From Glycine soja (lineage: Eukaryota; Streptophyta; Magnoliopsida; Fabales; Fabaceae): a stretch of 64,000 nt of DNA. The stretch lies in contig NC_041009.1 in assembly GCF_004193775.1 (NCBI RefSeq), forward strand, positions 43,331,534 through 43,395,533, read 5' to 3'. The notes under the pieces are model-generated. The model saw nothing but the letters and a program-made list of their open reading frames with translations. It searched no databases and was not told the DNA's origin. Position 1 is the first letter of the stretch; each line of letters opens with the position of its first letter. The translations under genes and the position numbers were made by a program. Positions 18,627 to 30,791 of this stretch are shown in pieces.

Positions 18627-21477
18627 CTAAGTTTCATTTTTCACTTTCAAATAGTACTTTGCCCACTGGTTGCGAAGTGCCTTCAATCTTTCTGGTTCCA
18701 ATGGTCTAGGATCAGTGAAATACTGCATGATATAATAAAACATAAGTTAATAATATATTAGCAATCATAATAATATGAAATTTGGTGAATTAAAAATTAC
18801 CATTTCCCAATTATTCTGGAAATTTCCTAAGATTATAGTTGACATCCAATGCATGACGTAATACCCACACTCAGTGCTTCCTTTTTGTCTATTACACTAA
18901 ATACATTATGAAATTTAGATATGCAACGTTCAGTACAAATTAGTCTACACAATACTAAAATATAAGTGAAAACATATTGTTTAAATAACTTACTTTAACA
19001 ACAATCCACCTAGCAGGAGTCTTGGATTTACTTTGTTGAGTATCGTCAAGTCCTTTCAAAGCACTATTGAATACAAACATAGATTCTTATTGTACATTTA
19101 AAATTTTGATTTACCTGACTAATGCTAATGCAAATATATTAAAAAACAACACTGACCTATTAATTATGCCTTTGAGGTAGTTGTCTGGCTTATTATGCAA
19201 CGAACAAAACCAAATGACAACATTTTCCTTAGGCAAAATGACGACCATTTGCCAATGTGCACTGCAGTGGAGACCAATATATGTTATTATACTATTATAC
19301 ATTATTTAAATTCATTTGTTGAGTTTAAGTTACCCATTCAAGTAGGCTCCTAGGTACACATCTCGTTTTGAATTTTGCATCCAGTTCTTAATGTAATTTT
19401 CTGATTCAAATTGTGATTGGCCAGATCTCTGGATAGACTGTGGCTCGAGGAATCCATACACATCGATATTCCCAGCTCGCATACTTGTCTCAGTCATATG
19501 CCTATTATTGTTAACACAAAGTAAATTATGCATGAAGGTAAAACAATAAATTAGGTAACTAACAATAATCTAAATTGACTTACAGAATCCACAACTGTAT
19601 AACAGATATGCTGAGACATTGACCACCATGTGCAATTTCAGACAGATCTTCATGCTTTATGTACAAGGGAAAGTTTTCATTAAATAGGCCAAACAAGGTA
19701 GCATCCCACATAACCTGCAATGGCTTCAGAAAAAGCTGTGGAATGGTCAATGTCATTAGATATAGCGGATCATCGACCTCATCATCCGGCCTATCTGCAG
19801 GTTTCGCGGGTCTCACAGCTCCCTGTTTATCCAACATAATTAATTGACATAATTTAATCACAGTAAACATTTTAATTGGAAAAATAAGCATTTAATGACA
19901 CTAAAATACCTGTTCTGATAAACGCTTGACTAGATGTGTCGGCCAAGCAAGGAATGTGTTAAGAGCCTGTCCCACGACCTTAACCTCTTTAGTGGGTACA
20001 GGAATGGGAGCATCTACATCTCTAATCTCCTCAACACTAACCTTAACTTGATCATGCAGCAAAGGAATGTTGTGAATTGTTGTAGATCCCTCATAAACTC
20101 TTCCCAGGGCAACCAGGCGAGAAGGATATTCTTCAATATACAACCCACATTTGTATGAGTCACCGGTGTCTAGATCGTTCCCTGAGGGATCAACACAACT
20201 CTCCTTTGTGCTGACACGAGCAGCTGAAGGACCAACATCAGGTTCAGGAGGCAGTGCGAGTCCCTGTGATTGCATTTGGCTGAAGGATAACATTAGCCGT
20301 CGAGTGACTTTTTCTGTGATTGAATCCTCTAGTTGGTCCTTGATTTGTTGCGTCAACTGTTGCAGGTATTCGGGAGCAATGGAGGAGGTCCTTGAAGCTG
20401 ATCCAAAGTATTGTTTGATGGTTATACCGGCTCCTACAGCACGCACACGACCAGGGTGTTCTGGTCGCCCAATGGCAGCAGTCAGTATATCATGACGTCC
20501 ATGGGTAACAAAGGAACCCTGTGAGGCCTGCTCCTCAAGCGCATCCTGTGAAGAACACATTTATTCTATACTTAATCACACAATAAAAAAAATAATTACA
20601 ATTATGAATTGAAAGTGACTTACAATCTTGTCAGCAATTTCCTTTGCTGCTTCAGATGTCATGTCACCAGTTTTCTTGGTGCGGGCTAGCTTCCACTTCA
20701 CGTGTCGTTTGATGGGAGATGGAGGATCAATGACGGTGTCAGTGCTTCCGGATTGAGTTGCTTCCTCTAGTTTTTTCTTTCTCTTCTCATCCATCAACTT
20801 TTTTTCTAAATATTCATAACCCCCACGAGACATCACGTGAGGGGCAGTGTTTTGTTTTTGGACAGCTTGTGCTTTTTTTCGAACATTCTGTAAAAATGAA
20901 ACATTAATGAAACTCATGATTACAATGTATTATAATAAGTTCATTTAAAGTTAAAAAAATGAAAATCCCAAATTAGTTACCTCCCATGAAGGGTCTCTAC
21001 GGCTCTGGCAAAATTGGGTCCATTTCTCCTTGCTAATGCCGTACATTTTGCATACAGTGTCATCAACACTATCCTTGTCAGCTGCAAGTGCCCATTTCGA
21101 CGTCAAATCAGACTTAAACTGTCTCCACCGCTCCCCCACAGTCTGAAGTATTTTCTTTTTTGTCCTTAAATCAGATGCTTCAGGGATATCAAATTCAGCC
21201 TAACAAAGAGTAAATTAGGTTTTATTAATACTAAATTCAAATATTTGGCTAACAAACAATATGGAACATGAAATAATACATGATACCTGAATATCCTCCC
21301 ATATCAAATCCTTCTGAGTAATAGGGACATGCTTCCAATTTTCGTATGTGACATCCACCTTATCACGAGCAACGATCCCTAAATATGTTCTAAATTTCTT
21401 GCTGTGGGGACCGTCTGCTTTGCCAGTAACAGGATCCACATGGACAAGGGGTCTCTCTGCCCCAACTGGTCTAGGGT
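18627..21477 (-). CDS. CACTA-encoded protein with En/Spm-type region and Ulp1-like cysteine protease end
   Basis: Exons on the minus strand, inferred by GT-AG sites and frame: about 21477-21287 (5' limit uncertain), 21199-20991, 20887-20624, 20545-19910, 19822-19584, 19501-19334, 19261-19157, 19063-18994, 18896-18801 and 18722-18627. The N-terminal part (RTYLGIVARDKVDVTYENW, GERWRQFKSDLTSKW, REVT-like segments) matches plant En/Spm 'Ptta' transposon proteins. The C-terminal part resembles Ulp1/SENP cysteine proteases: AHWQMVVILP with the His, then WFCSLHNKPD, then RQKGSTECGYYVMHWM with the Gln and Cys. It ends in KVKNET-stop. The frame stays open through all joins, so it may be intact. This ORF class is carried by many plant transposons; its role in transposition is not known to me. 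It is not a host gene. Confidence 0.78.
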
Positions 21478-22759
21478 AAGTACTAGTATTAATTAAAAAA
21501 AGACTTTAAATAATAATTAGACTTGCATTAAACTTGAGCACTAGATTATAATTTGCAGAATGATAATTCCCTTTTAAGGTAAGTACTTTGCTTTATTAAT
21601 TTAATTTGCTCGTGTTGACTGTTGAGTTTCAAAAGCAATTTGTTGATTGTCAATATATCAGTCCCCCATTGGAAATTGAAATTCAATTTGAAGTTAGATA
21701 CTGGTACGAATCTTCTTTTTCTTTTTGTAATATAAGTCAATTATTTGCACTTTTAACTATAACTTGTTTAATTGACTTTTGCATTCTCAAATTAATTTAT
21801 CAGTGAATGGACAATTGATATTTGGGCCCAGTTCAGTTTTGAACCGTTTAGCCCAACTAGAATTTTTTAACAGGCCTATTTCTCTTCGCCAATATAAATC
21901 AAAAAGAATAATAAAAACAGCTAGTTTTCTTTTTAAAAGAGAAACGCTATATTTGTTAATTAGTTCGATTTTCATGGTTTAGTAATTTACTTTTTTTAAA
22001 GCAATTCATGAGCAAACCAACATTAATCAATCACATTTTCATATAATTTAAAAACATGCCTATATACTTTATCAATCAACTTCATTTTGACGAATGATAT
22101 GCCTTTTAAAAAATATTAATTTTATATTTTTTATACTCTATTTGAATTTTAAAAAATTATTATATTTTTTATATTTCAGTAAATATATATGTATCTTTAA
22201 CGTTTTTTCCTAAAATATGTATCTTTTTGACGGCATGTATTTAATATTATGCAAGAATCATATCTTAAATTAATTTTTAGAATTTTTTTATAAATAACAA
22301 TGATTTTATATTTATTCTGAAATATGTCCATTGAAATAAATTATTTTATCGGTCATAGAGATCTGACTAAACAATTATTTTTTTTTGTCTTTTCTTGGTT
22401 GAATAGTTATTATATATTTTTATGTTTAATTTTTACGAATAAAAAAAATTAATCAATCCGACCCTACACTTACTTGGATAGTAGTCACACACTACATTTG
22501 GACATTTGCAGTAGATCGATCTTTGACAAAAAAAAGTTACGCAAGATTTTAATTTCTATAAAGAAACCATATAATTTTGTTGATTAAATAATAATAAAAT
22601 TAAATTTACGAAATTCATTTTAAAAATTTAGTTTAATTTTTAAATGTTTACCTTTTGAATTTATATTTGTTTCTTAATTATTATATATTTTTAATTAAAA
22701 TATAATTAATAACGCAATATATGATTTTTTTAAAATATATAAAAATTAAAAAAAAATTT

Positions 22760-23216
22760 ATATTAACATCGGTTTTTTGGAAAACCGATGTTAACATATC
22801 ATATGTTAACATCGGTTTTTCAAAAACCGATGTTAACTAATGATGTTAACATCGGTTTTTTCAAAAACCGATGTTAACTAATGATGTTAACATCGGTTTT
22901 CCAAAAAACCGATGTTAACTAATGATGTTAACATCGGTTTTCCAAAAAACCGATGTTAACGTGTATGCATTAACATCGGTTTTTTGGAAAACCGATGTTA
23001 ACATATTATACGTTAACATCGGTTTTTGAAAAACCGATGTTAACAAATGATGTTAACATCGGTTTTCCAAAAAACCGATGTTAACATCATTAGTTAACAT
23101 CGGTTTTTTGGAAAACCGATGTTAAGAATAATACTTTATTTACAAATATGCCACCGCGTTTAACTTAACATCGGTTTTGTAAAAACCCGATGTTAATAAG
23201 CCGATGTTAAAACTAC
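22760..23216. repeat. Right subterminal repeat array of the CACTA element
   Basis: About nine to ten near-perfect palindromes, each with AACATCGGTTTT facing AAAACCGATGTT across a few bases, separated by ATGATG or similar short spacers. Unlike the left array, both CG sites are kept in nearly every unit. Confidence 0.9.
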
Positions 23217-23233
23217 TTTTTGTAATAGTGAAT

Positions 23234-25700
23234 AAAAATTTGTTTATTATTTTAGTGTTTCATAGATAACTTTTACGCTAAAAAATAAAGTAAATTGTTC
23301 ATGAAGTTAACTTAAGATTAGAGATAAAATTTTGGATGATAAAAATGGTGGATTTTTTAAAGAAAAATCATGGCCATTCATTTAATATACAACCCTTGAA
23401 AGTTGGTATTAATTAAATGATAATGATAATAAATAAAATTATTTTTTTATAAGTAAATATAATAAACAAAATTGCAATGATCAAGTTATATATATGTATA
23501 CCATTATTCTTGAATCTTAAGTTTATAATGTTTAACTGAGTCATTAAATAATGACCATGATGTTCTAATGATGGTGGGTTGAATCAATGAATTTTTACTA
23601 TTAAATGACTAAATATTTTCTTTGTAAATATAATTTGATTTGATGTCATTATTATCATTGAGGAACCAAATTAACATTAACATAGTCCTTCAATGACAAG
23701 ATAGTAGTAGTTTACTTTCAAGTGAGACATTTTTACTTGATCACGGGAAAACTAATGTTCTACTTTGGAATGTCTCATTGGGTCATTCCAATCACTTTGT
23801 ATAATATATGTGAATTATTTTTCAAAAGCAATGTAAGACATGCAATGCAATCATCATTGTTTTAAGTTTTAGAATTTCTTTATTTCTTTCATGCCCAAAA
23901 GCTTGACTCATTTGAAGGTCTAGAAACTTTTAAGCATGGCATAGTTTACTAACAACTTGCATTGCTCGTCTTTATGCTGTTAGTCTTGTAAATCAATCCC
24001 ACATTAATTATAAACTTTATTACAATTAATGATTAAATTGAATCATGTTAATGGTAAATATCCCGGGTTCAGAGTGACATTCTCACGAACCTCGCATTCA
24101 GATCACACAGTTTCATATGCCAAAACTCAAGTACACAAGATGGATATTTGAATTCTGGATCCATTGCTATTATATCATACCTTTGATCATTCAAGCATGG
24201 AATATGTCAATGTTATCACCTACAAATTGTTTTAATTTTTCTAGTTCAATTAAAATAATAAAGTGTAAACTTCCGAGTTGGTGGATCTTGCATCTTGTTT
24301 TTCCTTCAACAATGAGATTTTAGTTTGGAATTAGGTATGATGTATCCATGGATATGGTGTGAAAACATTAAATACAGATAGACAACCTATTGAATACTTT
24401 AAATTAAATTACTTGGGAAAAAAAACATTCACTCACTATGAAACACTTTTTGGTGATAACAATGAGAGGTTGTTTGTAATTTGGTTTAATTCAATTTTTC
24501 ATTAAAAGGTTACCCAAATTAAACTTAAAAATATATATAATTGGTTCAATTTTCCTTTAAAATAAAATCCAAACAAACCAAATCTTTATTGTGCGATTTG
24601 GTTTGATTCCACTTTTATGATTTTATTAAAATATTATTTCATTAAAATTTATATATTTTTTTCATCTTTTAAATTAAATTACATTAAAAAGAATTACTAA
24701 TAACAATCAAAGAAACTTATTAACATGTTTAACCTTTTACAATAACAATTTACTAAGTTTTTATTCATTTAAATCAAATATATCTTAAAAAGATTGTCCG
24801 AAAAAGAAATTGATATACAATATATAAATTTTATATACATAACACTATGAAATATGATAAAACTCAAGTACACAAAAGTAATGCAAGTATTAATACAAGT
24901 ATTGTGATTTGATTTGATTTCAAAAATACAACACAAATTGAACCAAATGAATCAATTTAAGAAAAAAATTATCCAAACAAATAAAAAAGAATGAATTTGA
25001 TTCAATTTTTTATTTTTTTTAGGGGTTTCCAATTTTTTATTTTAAGTCGATTTAGATTTTAAAACCCTATAGCAACAAGCATCCCTAATGAAAAAGCACA
25101 GCAGCAACAAACTTTCTACCATGACATTAATATGCATCTTCCTACTATCTCGCAAGTTATACTTTTATCCATTTATGTTGCGAAATTCATCCCCAGGTTA
25201 CCAAATTTTCAAAATGAAATGGACTTTTAAGTTTCTAATCATTGTACTGAAATTGATTTATGGAACCATTAAGTAATCTAAATAATACAATTACACAAAT
25301 CAAGTTTGAGAAAGACAAGTAGATAACTTGAAAGCAATTAACATTTTGAAGAAAAGAATAAAACTTCCTCCTCCCTATTTAGATTGAAATTGGTTCACTA
25401 TAACTGTTGAACAACAAACCTATAGAATCCCCCATGCCAGCATCTACACCATAAACATCTGATATGAAAAATAAAGGAATTTTTTATTGGTACATGAATA
25501 TAAATATATTATATTACAACAATGACCATGCATACTACGCTTCAATTCTATCTATCTATGCGGCAAACATAAATGCAAACAAAAGTAAAATTTCTTAGCT
25601 GAGAAATAGAAGCCATTTTTTTTTTCTTATTAAGGAGATAAATGTTTAAAATTTAAAAGCAAATCACGATACATGGCATTGCTATCTTTCACAGTCTGCC
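23234..25700. other. Intergenic DNA, AT-rich, with an unclassified repeat-like block
   Basis: No coding region recognised. Between about 24467 and 25086 the sequence repeats AATTTGGTTTGATT-like words and ends near GCATCCCT, resembling legume hAT-type MITEs. No clear 8-bp duplication could be matched. The last part is probably the 3' UTR of the Elongin-A gene. Confidence 0.35.
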
Positions 25701-25701
25701 C

Positions 25702-27932
25702 CTAAAATACCCTCTTTGTAGGTTTGGGATCTTTGGAAGTTGAACCAATTCCAGAAATGCTTCCGGTCTTCTTGAAGCTTGATGAACTACAGGGACATGG
25801 AACAACATCGGAATCATTGAGAAGAGAGAGCAGGAAAAAGAAAAAATAGGGTTAAATATAGTTCAGCCTTATAAACCAAGGACAAAAGTGAATGCCAAGA
25901 AATAGTTTCTACAAAAGAAAGAAATGATGTTATATGTACCTTGGATTCCTCTGGATAGATTTATTCTTCATTGCTGCAAGATTTTTTACCTCATGACTGT
26001 AGAAAATTGAAAAGAAAAAAAATTTAAGTCATTCAGTTGGGCATACAAGCTTTAAGATGAATGATCACAAAACAGAATTACAGCAGACAAAATTCCAGTA
26101 AAATTCATGATAAAATTATTATTTTTTTCTTTTTTAACTACTTTAACATATAGGCCCGGCTAGTTGATTCGGCCCACTATCAATGCAAGGCCCAAATGTG
26201 ACAAACTTTGAGGTCAAGAACCCTTGGATTGGATATTCCAACCTAGGAACAAAATTACAGTGAAGTAAGAAAGATTGTGGACGATAAATAGCTGAATGCA
26301 ATCTTGTGCATGCTACAGGAAGAAAAAGTGTAGTTTCCCAATGATCAAATAAAAAGCATCCCGTCCTAGGGAAAAGCTTGCTCACTTTCTTAGCTGGATG
26401 GAAGTATGGATTGGACTTGAGATTCTTGGAAGCATCAAATAATTATTATAAAAGAAATGTTACCTCTTCAGAAATTCTATCTTTGCCTTCTTCATTATGT
26501 TACTCTTCACATTTGATACATTGTATCCAGGTCCATTATCTACAACAGATCATCAAAAAGATGAAACAATAAATAAAAGCTACAACTTGATCAAATTCAA
26601 AATGTACTTAACAAAAGTACAGTAGTTGGAGTGAATGAGAAGGAAACAAACATGAAAAAAATAAAGGGTTACCTCCCCAAAATCTTCTTTTACTTGAAGG
26701 TGGAACTTTAGTGCATGTCCTTACTTGCCTACTCTGTTTTCCTACAGAGAACCAATACTTGGTAACTATTTGAAACTAAACAGGTTGCAAGAAATATAAG
26801 TATATAACTATCCAAGAATTGCTACATTGCTCCCCAGTGTAAAATGAAAGGCTAATCAAATCAAATCAGTAATTAATAGTTATATTAGTATTCGTTTTTT
26901 GAAATAAAACAATCATATTTACCAGAAGGAAAAACTAATATAAAGAAGACAAAGGATTAGACCTTCATCTTAAATAAAGCAGAAAAAGCCAGTAAAACTT
27001 AGACAAGCCCCTCTCCCCAAAAACCATAAATACAGAAAAACAAGAACATGGACTAGGGTCATACTTGCATCTTCTTTCTTGTACAGTTGTCTGATTCGGT
27101 CAAGTGCTTCATTCTCAGCCTGAGCCCTTTCCTTTCCTTTTGCCTATGTATAGAATTAGAAGTGAGACTAATCACTCAACACATTTATACATTTATACTA
27201 TGCACATTATAAAGTAATGATTACAAGAGGAACCATTCCCTGAATTAGAGTCACTCAGTACTAATCACCTGAGTCAGTAACAGCTAATACCACTCATTAT
27301 ACATACGCTTAATTCTAACATTTAATTCTATATTTCTTGGTACCGTAAGGATGTTACCTTGTTAACACAACTGATAATTAGAGTTTTTTTTTGGTAGAGA
27401 TAATGAAAGAAACGGTAGTAATATCTAATACTTCTCTTTCATTTAAATTAATTGAGGCTTAAAAGGCAAAACAAAAGTCAAAACAGCAAAGCAAATAAAG
27501 AAAAGTTATACCTCATACAATTGCATCCATCTAAAGTTCACTCTTTTTTCCTTCATCCTCTTAATCACTTCATTAGTGTTATTTGTGCCAAACTGCTTTT
27601 CATAGAACTTTTTCCACAACTTATCAGTTACAGGGCTGAGATTTCTTCCCTGAGAAAGCACATCAATCAAGCATATTAGATAACCATTATATTCTTGTTC
27701 TAACTTCATTCTCATTTAACAAAAACAACAAAGCCCATCTTACCTTGGTGGACTTCTCCACATGCATCAACTGGTCAGCTGTGCAGTGCGGCAAAATTTG
27801 CTCGAGCAGATGCTGGTCAAGAGAACCAACATTTCCAAGGTACCTTACATTATCTATTACTTTCTGAACACAAAGGTCAACCAGGGATGGGGTTCGCATC
27901 TCACGTGCACGTATTTGATCTCTTCTCATCAT
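25702..27932 (-). CDS. ELOA: Elongin-A family protein (RNA polymerase II elongation factor SIII subunit A)
   Basis: Seven coding exons on the minus strand: 27932-27744, 27649-27512, 27143-27065, 26741-26673, 26539-26464, 25996-25940 and 25786-25702, giving 230 residues ending PKPTKRVF. Residues about 13-109 match the plant Elongin-A domain (RTPSLVDLCVQKVIDNVRYL, ILPHCTADQLMHVEKST, LWKKFYEKQFG, NFRWMQLYE). SLVDLCVQKV (residues 16-25) fits the Elongin-C-binding BC-box (S/T/P-L-x3-C-x3-hydrophobic). The ILPHCTADQLMHVE stretch is F-box-like. In animals Elongin A stimulates Pol II elongation and serves in a ubiquitin ligase; the plant role is inferred by homology. The start could be Met1, Met2 or Met12, since the first ATG follows only a few bases after the acceptor at about 27943. 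A noncoding first exon ends at 28879. Confidence 0.93.
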
Positions 27933-28878
27933 AGTAACACTGATCACGAAGAAAACAACACAACAATCAAAATTTCATTAAGGGAACAAAATAAAAACTA
28001 ATCATCAAAACTAACTAAATTCAGATGATGGGTATAATTTTTCCAAGTTTTTGTTTCTCAGTAAGCTTAGCCTCACATAACCAAGAAAACAATAATTACC
28101 AAAATACCACCCTTTCTTTTTTGGTACATGAATTAGTAGTTAAAATCAATAACAACAATAAGAAGAAAATTTAATTAGAAAATGTTGACTTTCAATCACA
28201 GATTATTATGACAAGTTTGTTCACTTTTAATAATTACTGTAAAAGTTATACCTAAGACAATTTTTTCATTGACTGACAGTATAAAAATTACTACACTGAT
28301 ATATAGATTAAACTGCTACTACTAAAATTCCTCTCCATCCATTAGACAATAAATCTATTTTTCACTTTAACCTTTGGTTAAAAATTAATTAAAGAAAACT
28401 GATTCAAAATTATCTTGATTTAAAAGATTAATCAATAAAATAATAGATAAAAAAGGGTTGTGTTGAAAATAAATGAATTGATGGTTGTACGCCACACCAA
28501 CCACCCGAGCTATGCTTATGAAGAAAACACCATCAAATCGATCATATTCAGCAAAAAGGTAACTGAAAATTGGAACTTGATCATATTAACCTTCAGTTTT
28601 ATTAATTCATAACATTAAAAAAAAAAAACAGAAGATTTATAAGGTTCTTCCCCCTGTTGCAGATATTTTGGTTATTTATTAAAAAAAAAAAACTTCCCAC
28701 GATCCCCTAATTCCTATTTTTCTTTTAGCAAACCCAATCCAATTAAAAAATCATCAAAAGGGCAATTTAAAAAAAAAAACAAAAAAAAGAAAAGAAAATG
28801 GAATATAGATCATTAAGATAATCGAAACAGAAACTCAATTCCTTAAAACACAGATCGAGAAAATTTTGATGTGCTTAC

Positions 28879-29080
28879 AGATTCGATCGAAACAACGAAG
28901 GTGGATCCGAAAGAAGGGACAGAAACGTCGACGGATCCGAGATACGAACGTAACTAAGGTAGAGAGAGAAAGAAAGAGTGTCGACAACGGTTGCAAGAGG
29001 ACGAGGAGGACTCAGGCGCGTGAGTCCCACGCGCTTTGTTTTTTTGTCAACAATGCTAACATGCGCCGTGAGGGAGTGTT
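28879..29080 (-). promoter_or_regulatory. Elongin-A 5' UTR exon and proximal promoter
   Basis: On the minus strand a C/T-rich leader ends in CGAATCT followed by the donor GTAAGC at 28878-28873. The transcription start is probably within 28950-29080 and the promoter extends beyond 29080. The left breakpoint of the 3.57-kb duplication is at 29079, close to this leader. Confidence 0.6.
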
Positions 29081-30028
29081 GTGCCAATGTAGAGTGGTTG
29101 AGAGATTAGTAGCACCATTAAATATTCGCGTGGCGCGTTTTTTTAACCGCCTGGCATTCTTTCTTACTTTAACCCTTTCTTTGAGGAAATTACGGTTAAA
29201 AAGAATAAGAAAATACTTTATTCGTTTTTATTTTGTTTTCTTTGTGGGAGATTCAGTTTTGTTAAATACATTGATTTGTTTTAATGTATCAACAGGAGAT
29301 TCATTGATTGATTTCCTAGGATGGTCATTATCTGTTGTTTATCCTATTTTATTTATTAGTATGGTGTATTTCTTTCTCTTTTTTAATTGACATATTATCT
29401 TATATTAGGAGAAAAAAAGAAAAAAATATGTGTGAGAGAATTAAATTTGCGTCATATAACATATATGAAGAGTTAAAATTTAATGTCAAAAAGTCATACG
29501 ATTTTTTTTTATAAAATTTACATGACTTTTTAATTGATTACATGATATTAAATATTGATGTTTCATGTTTGATTATAATTTTGACACAAATTTTAAATAA
29601 ATTATTAATTAAAATTAAATATTTATTATTAAAGAAAAAAATTGACTATTTTAAAAATCTTATATTATTTGTTTATAATTATAAGAAAAATAACTACGTA
29701 AATAAAATATACTTTTATATAACTTAGTTACTATTTTTTTAAAATTCAAATTAAATTTTTAGAAAATTATATGTAATTTTAATGAAACTGTTTTTAAATT
29801 TAAGTATACACTATTATTATCTTGTACGAATCAAGCATTAATTGAATATGATTAAAATTTATCATGTTCTCATCATATTCATTTATCCATCATATCCTAT
29901 CTTGACAACCAACTAATAGATATGAAATGCGGTCCTAAAATTATCATATGCAGATGAATCGAGAAAATGTTTTTTATTACTAAAATTATAAAAATGATAT
30001 TTTATTTTTTGTTTTGTTTTCTTTAACG

Positions 30029-30297
30029 ATTTCTTGAGCTCAGGTATTCCATTGTACAAGTTTCTAAAACAATATAAGAAGACTCTTGAGGCAAGTTATA
30101 ATAAGGAAATGAAGAAGATTTTCAAGGCACTGAATTCAAAATTATTTTTGAAAACCTTTTCTCCCATTGTACAAGGCAACAATTTTAAATTTATTGTCTT
30201 AAAAGTCTTCTCCCTTTCCTTGTTATAACATGTATAATAGTTTTCATATTGTGTCACAAATTTATACAATGGAATACTTGAGTTCAAGAAATCCTTA
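30029..30297. repeat. Inverted duplication of a FAR1-like C-terminal segment (copy 1)
   Basis: Arms of about 120 bp, roughly 30029-30150 and 30165-30297, are imperfect reverse complements. Each encodes the same FAR1-like segment on opposite strands: SSGIPLYKFLKQYKKTLEA on + and NSSIPLYKFVTQYENYYTC on -. The minus arm continues the minus-strand FAR1 pseudogene; the plus arm is the extra inverted copy. Confidence 0.8.
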
Positions 30298-30791
30298 AAA
30301 AAAATTATTCATACTTTCACTCCTTTGGGTGATGGACATTCCAACACAAATTCTAATGTACATATGGAACTATCCATTTTTCTCGAATGTAGTATATCTT
30401 ATGCAACCACTTATTATCTTGCAACCCATATTTATCTATTATTGCTTCTCAATCAGATTCAAATTCTTCAATAGTGAGAGATTGACAAATGCACTTGTGA
30501 AATTGATTTTTAAATTCACTATGCTCATGATAAATATGGTTCAAGTACTCTCAAATTTTTTTTCTTTTGGAAACACCCTTGCAACAAAATTAGTGATAAC
30601 AACGTCTTGATTTGTGATAATAGTTTTAGGAGAAACTTTAGACATTGCCTTTAGCCAAGTATTCAACAACCAAACTAAGTTCTCTGTAGTTTCATATCCC
30701 ATAATAGAGCACAACCAACCAAAAAAAAATATTGTTGATGATGATTAACTCCAGTTAATGGAACGGAAGGCATCATGTATCTATTTGTAAG

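Larger units (their letters stand above)
17583..23230 (-). mobile_element. Complete CACTA (En/Spm-type) transposon, 5.65 kb
   Basis: The left end starts CACTACTAGAAAATAAGG, and the right end read in reverse complement starts CACTATTACAAAAAGTAG. Both continue into TTTTAACATCGG, giving about 30 bp of imperfect terminal inverted repeat. A perfect 3-bp target duplication, AAT, flanks it (17580-17582 and 23231-23233), the CACTA signature. Arrays of AACATCGG-type subterminal repeats occupy both ends. Inside is one multi-exon minus-strand gene with an Ulp1-like protease end. No TNP2-type transposase is recognisable in the remaining roughly 1.3 kb (21.5-22.75 kb), which is AT-rich and noncoding. The element is therefore probably non-autonomous. 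Confidence 0.93.

Noticed and set aside
19934..20495. Plus-strand ORFs inside the CACTA element
   Set aside because: Antisense shadows of the largest Ulp1-type gene exon (20545-19910).
24467..25086. Possible third hAT-type MITE
   Set aside because: Its internal words resemble the others, but no matching 8-bp duplication or clear inverted ends could be found by eye.
28866..29390. 174-residue ORF on the + strand and its 103-residue copy at 32651-32962
   Set aside because: It runs antisense through the Elongin-A leader, has no family resemblance, and is repeated only because of the tandem duplication.
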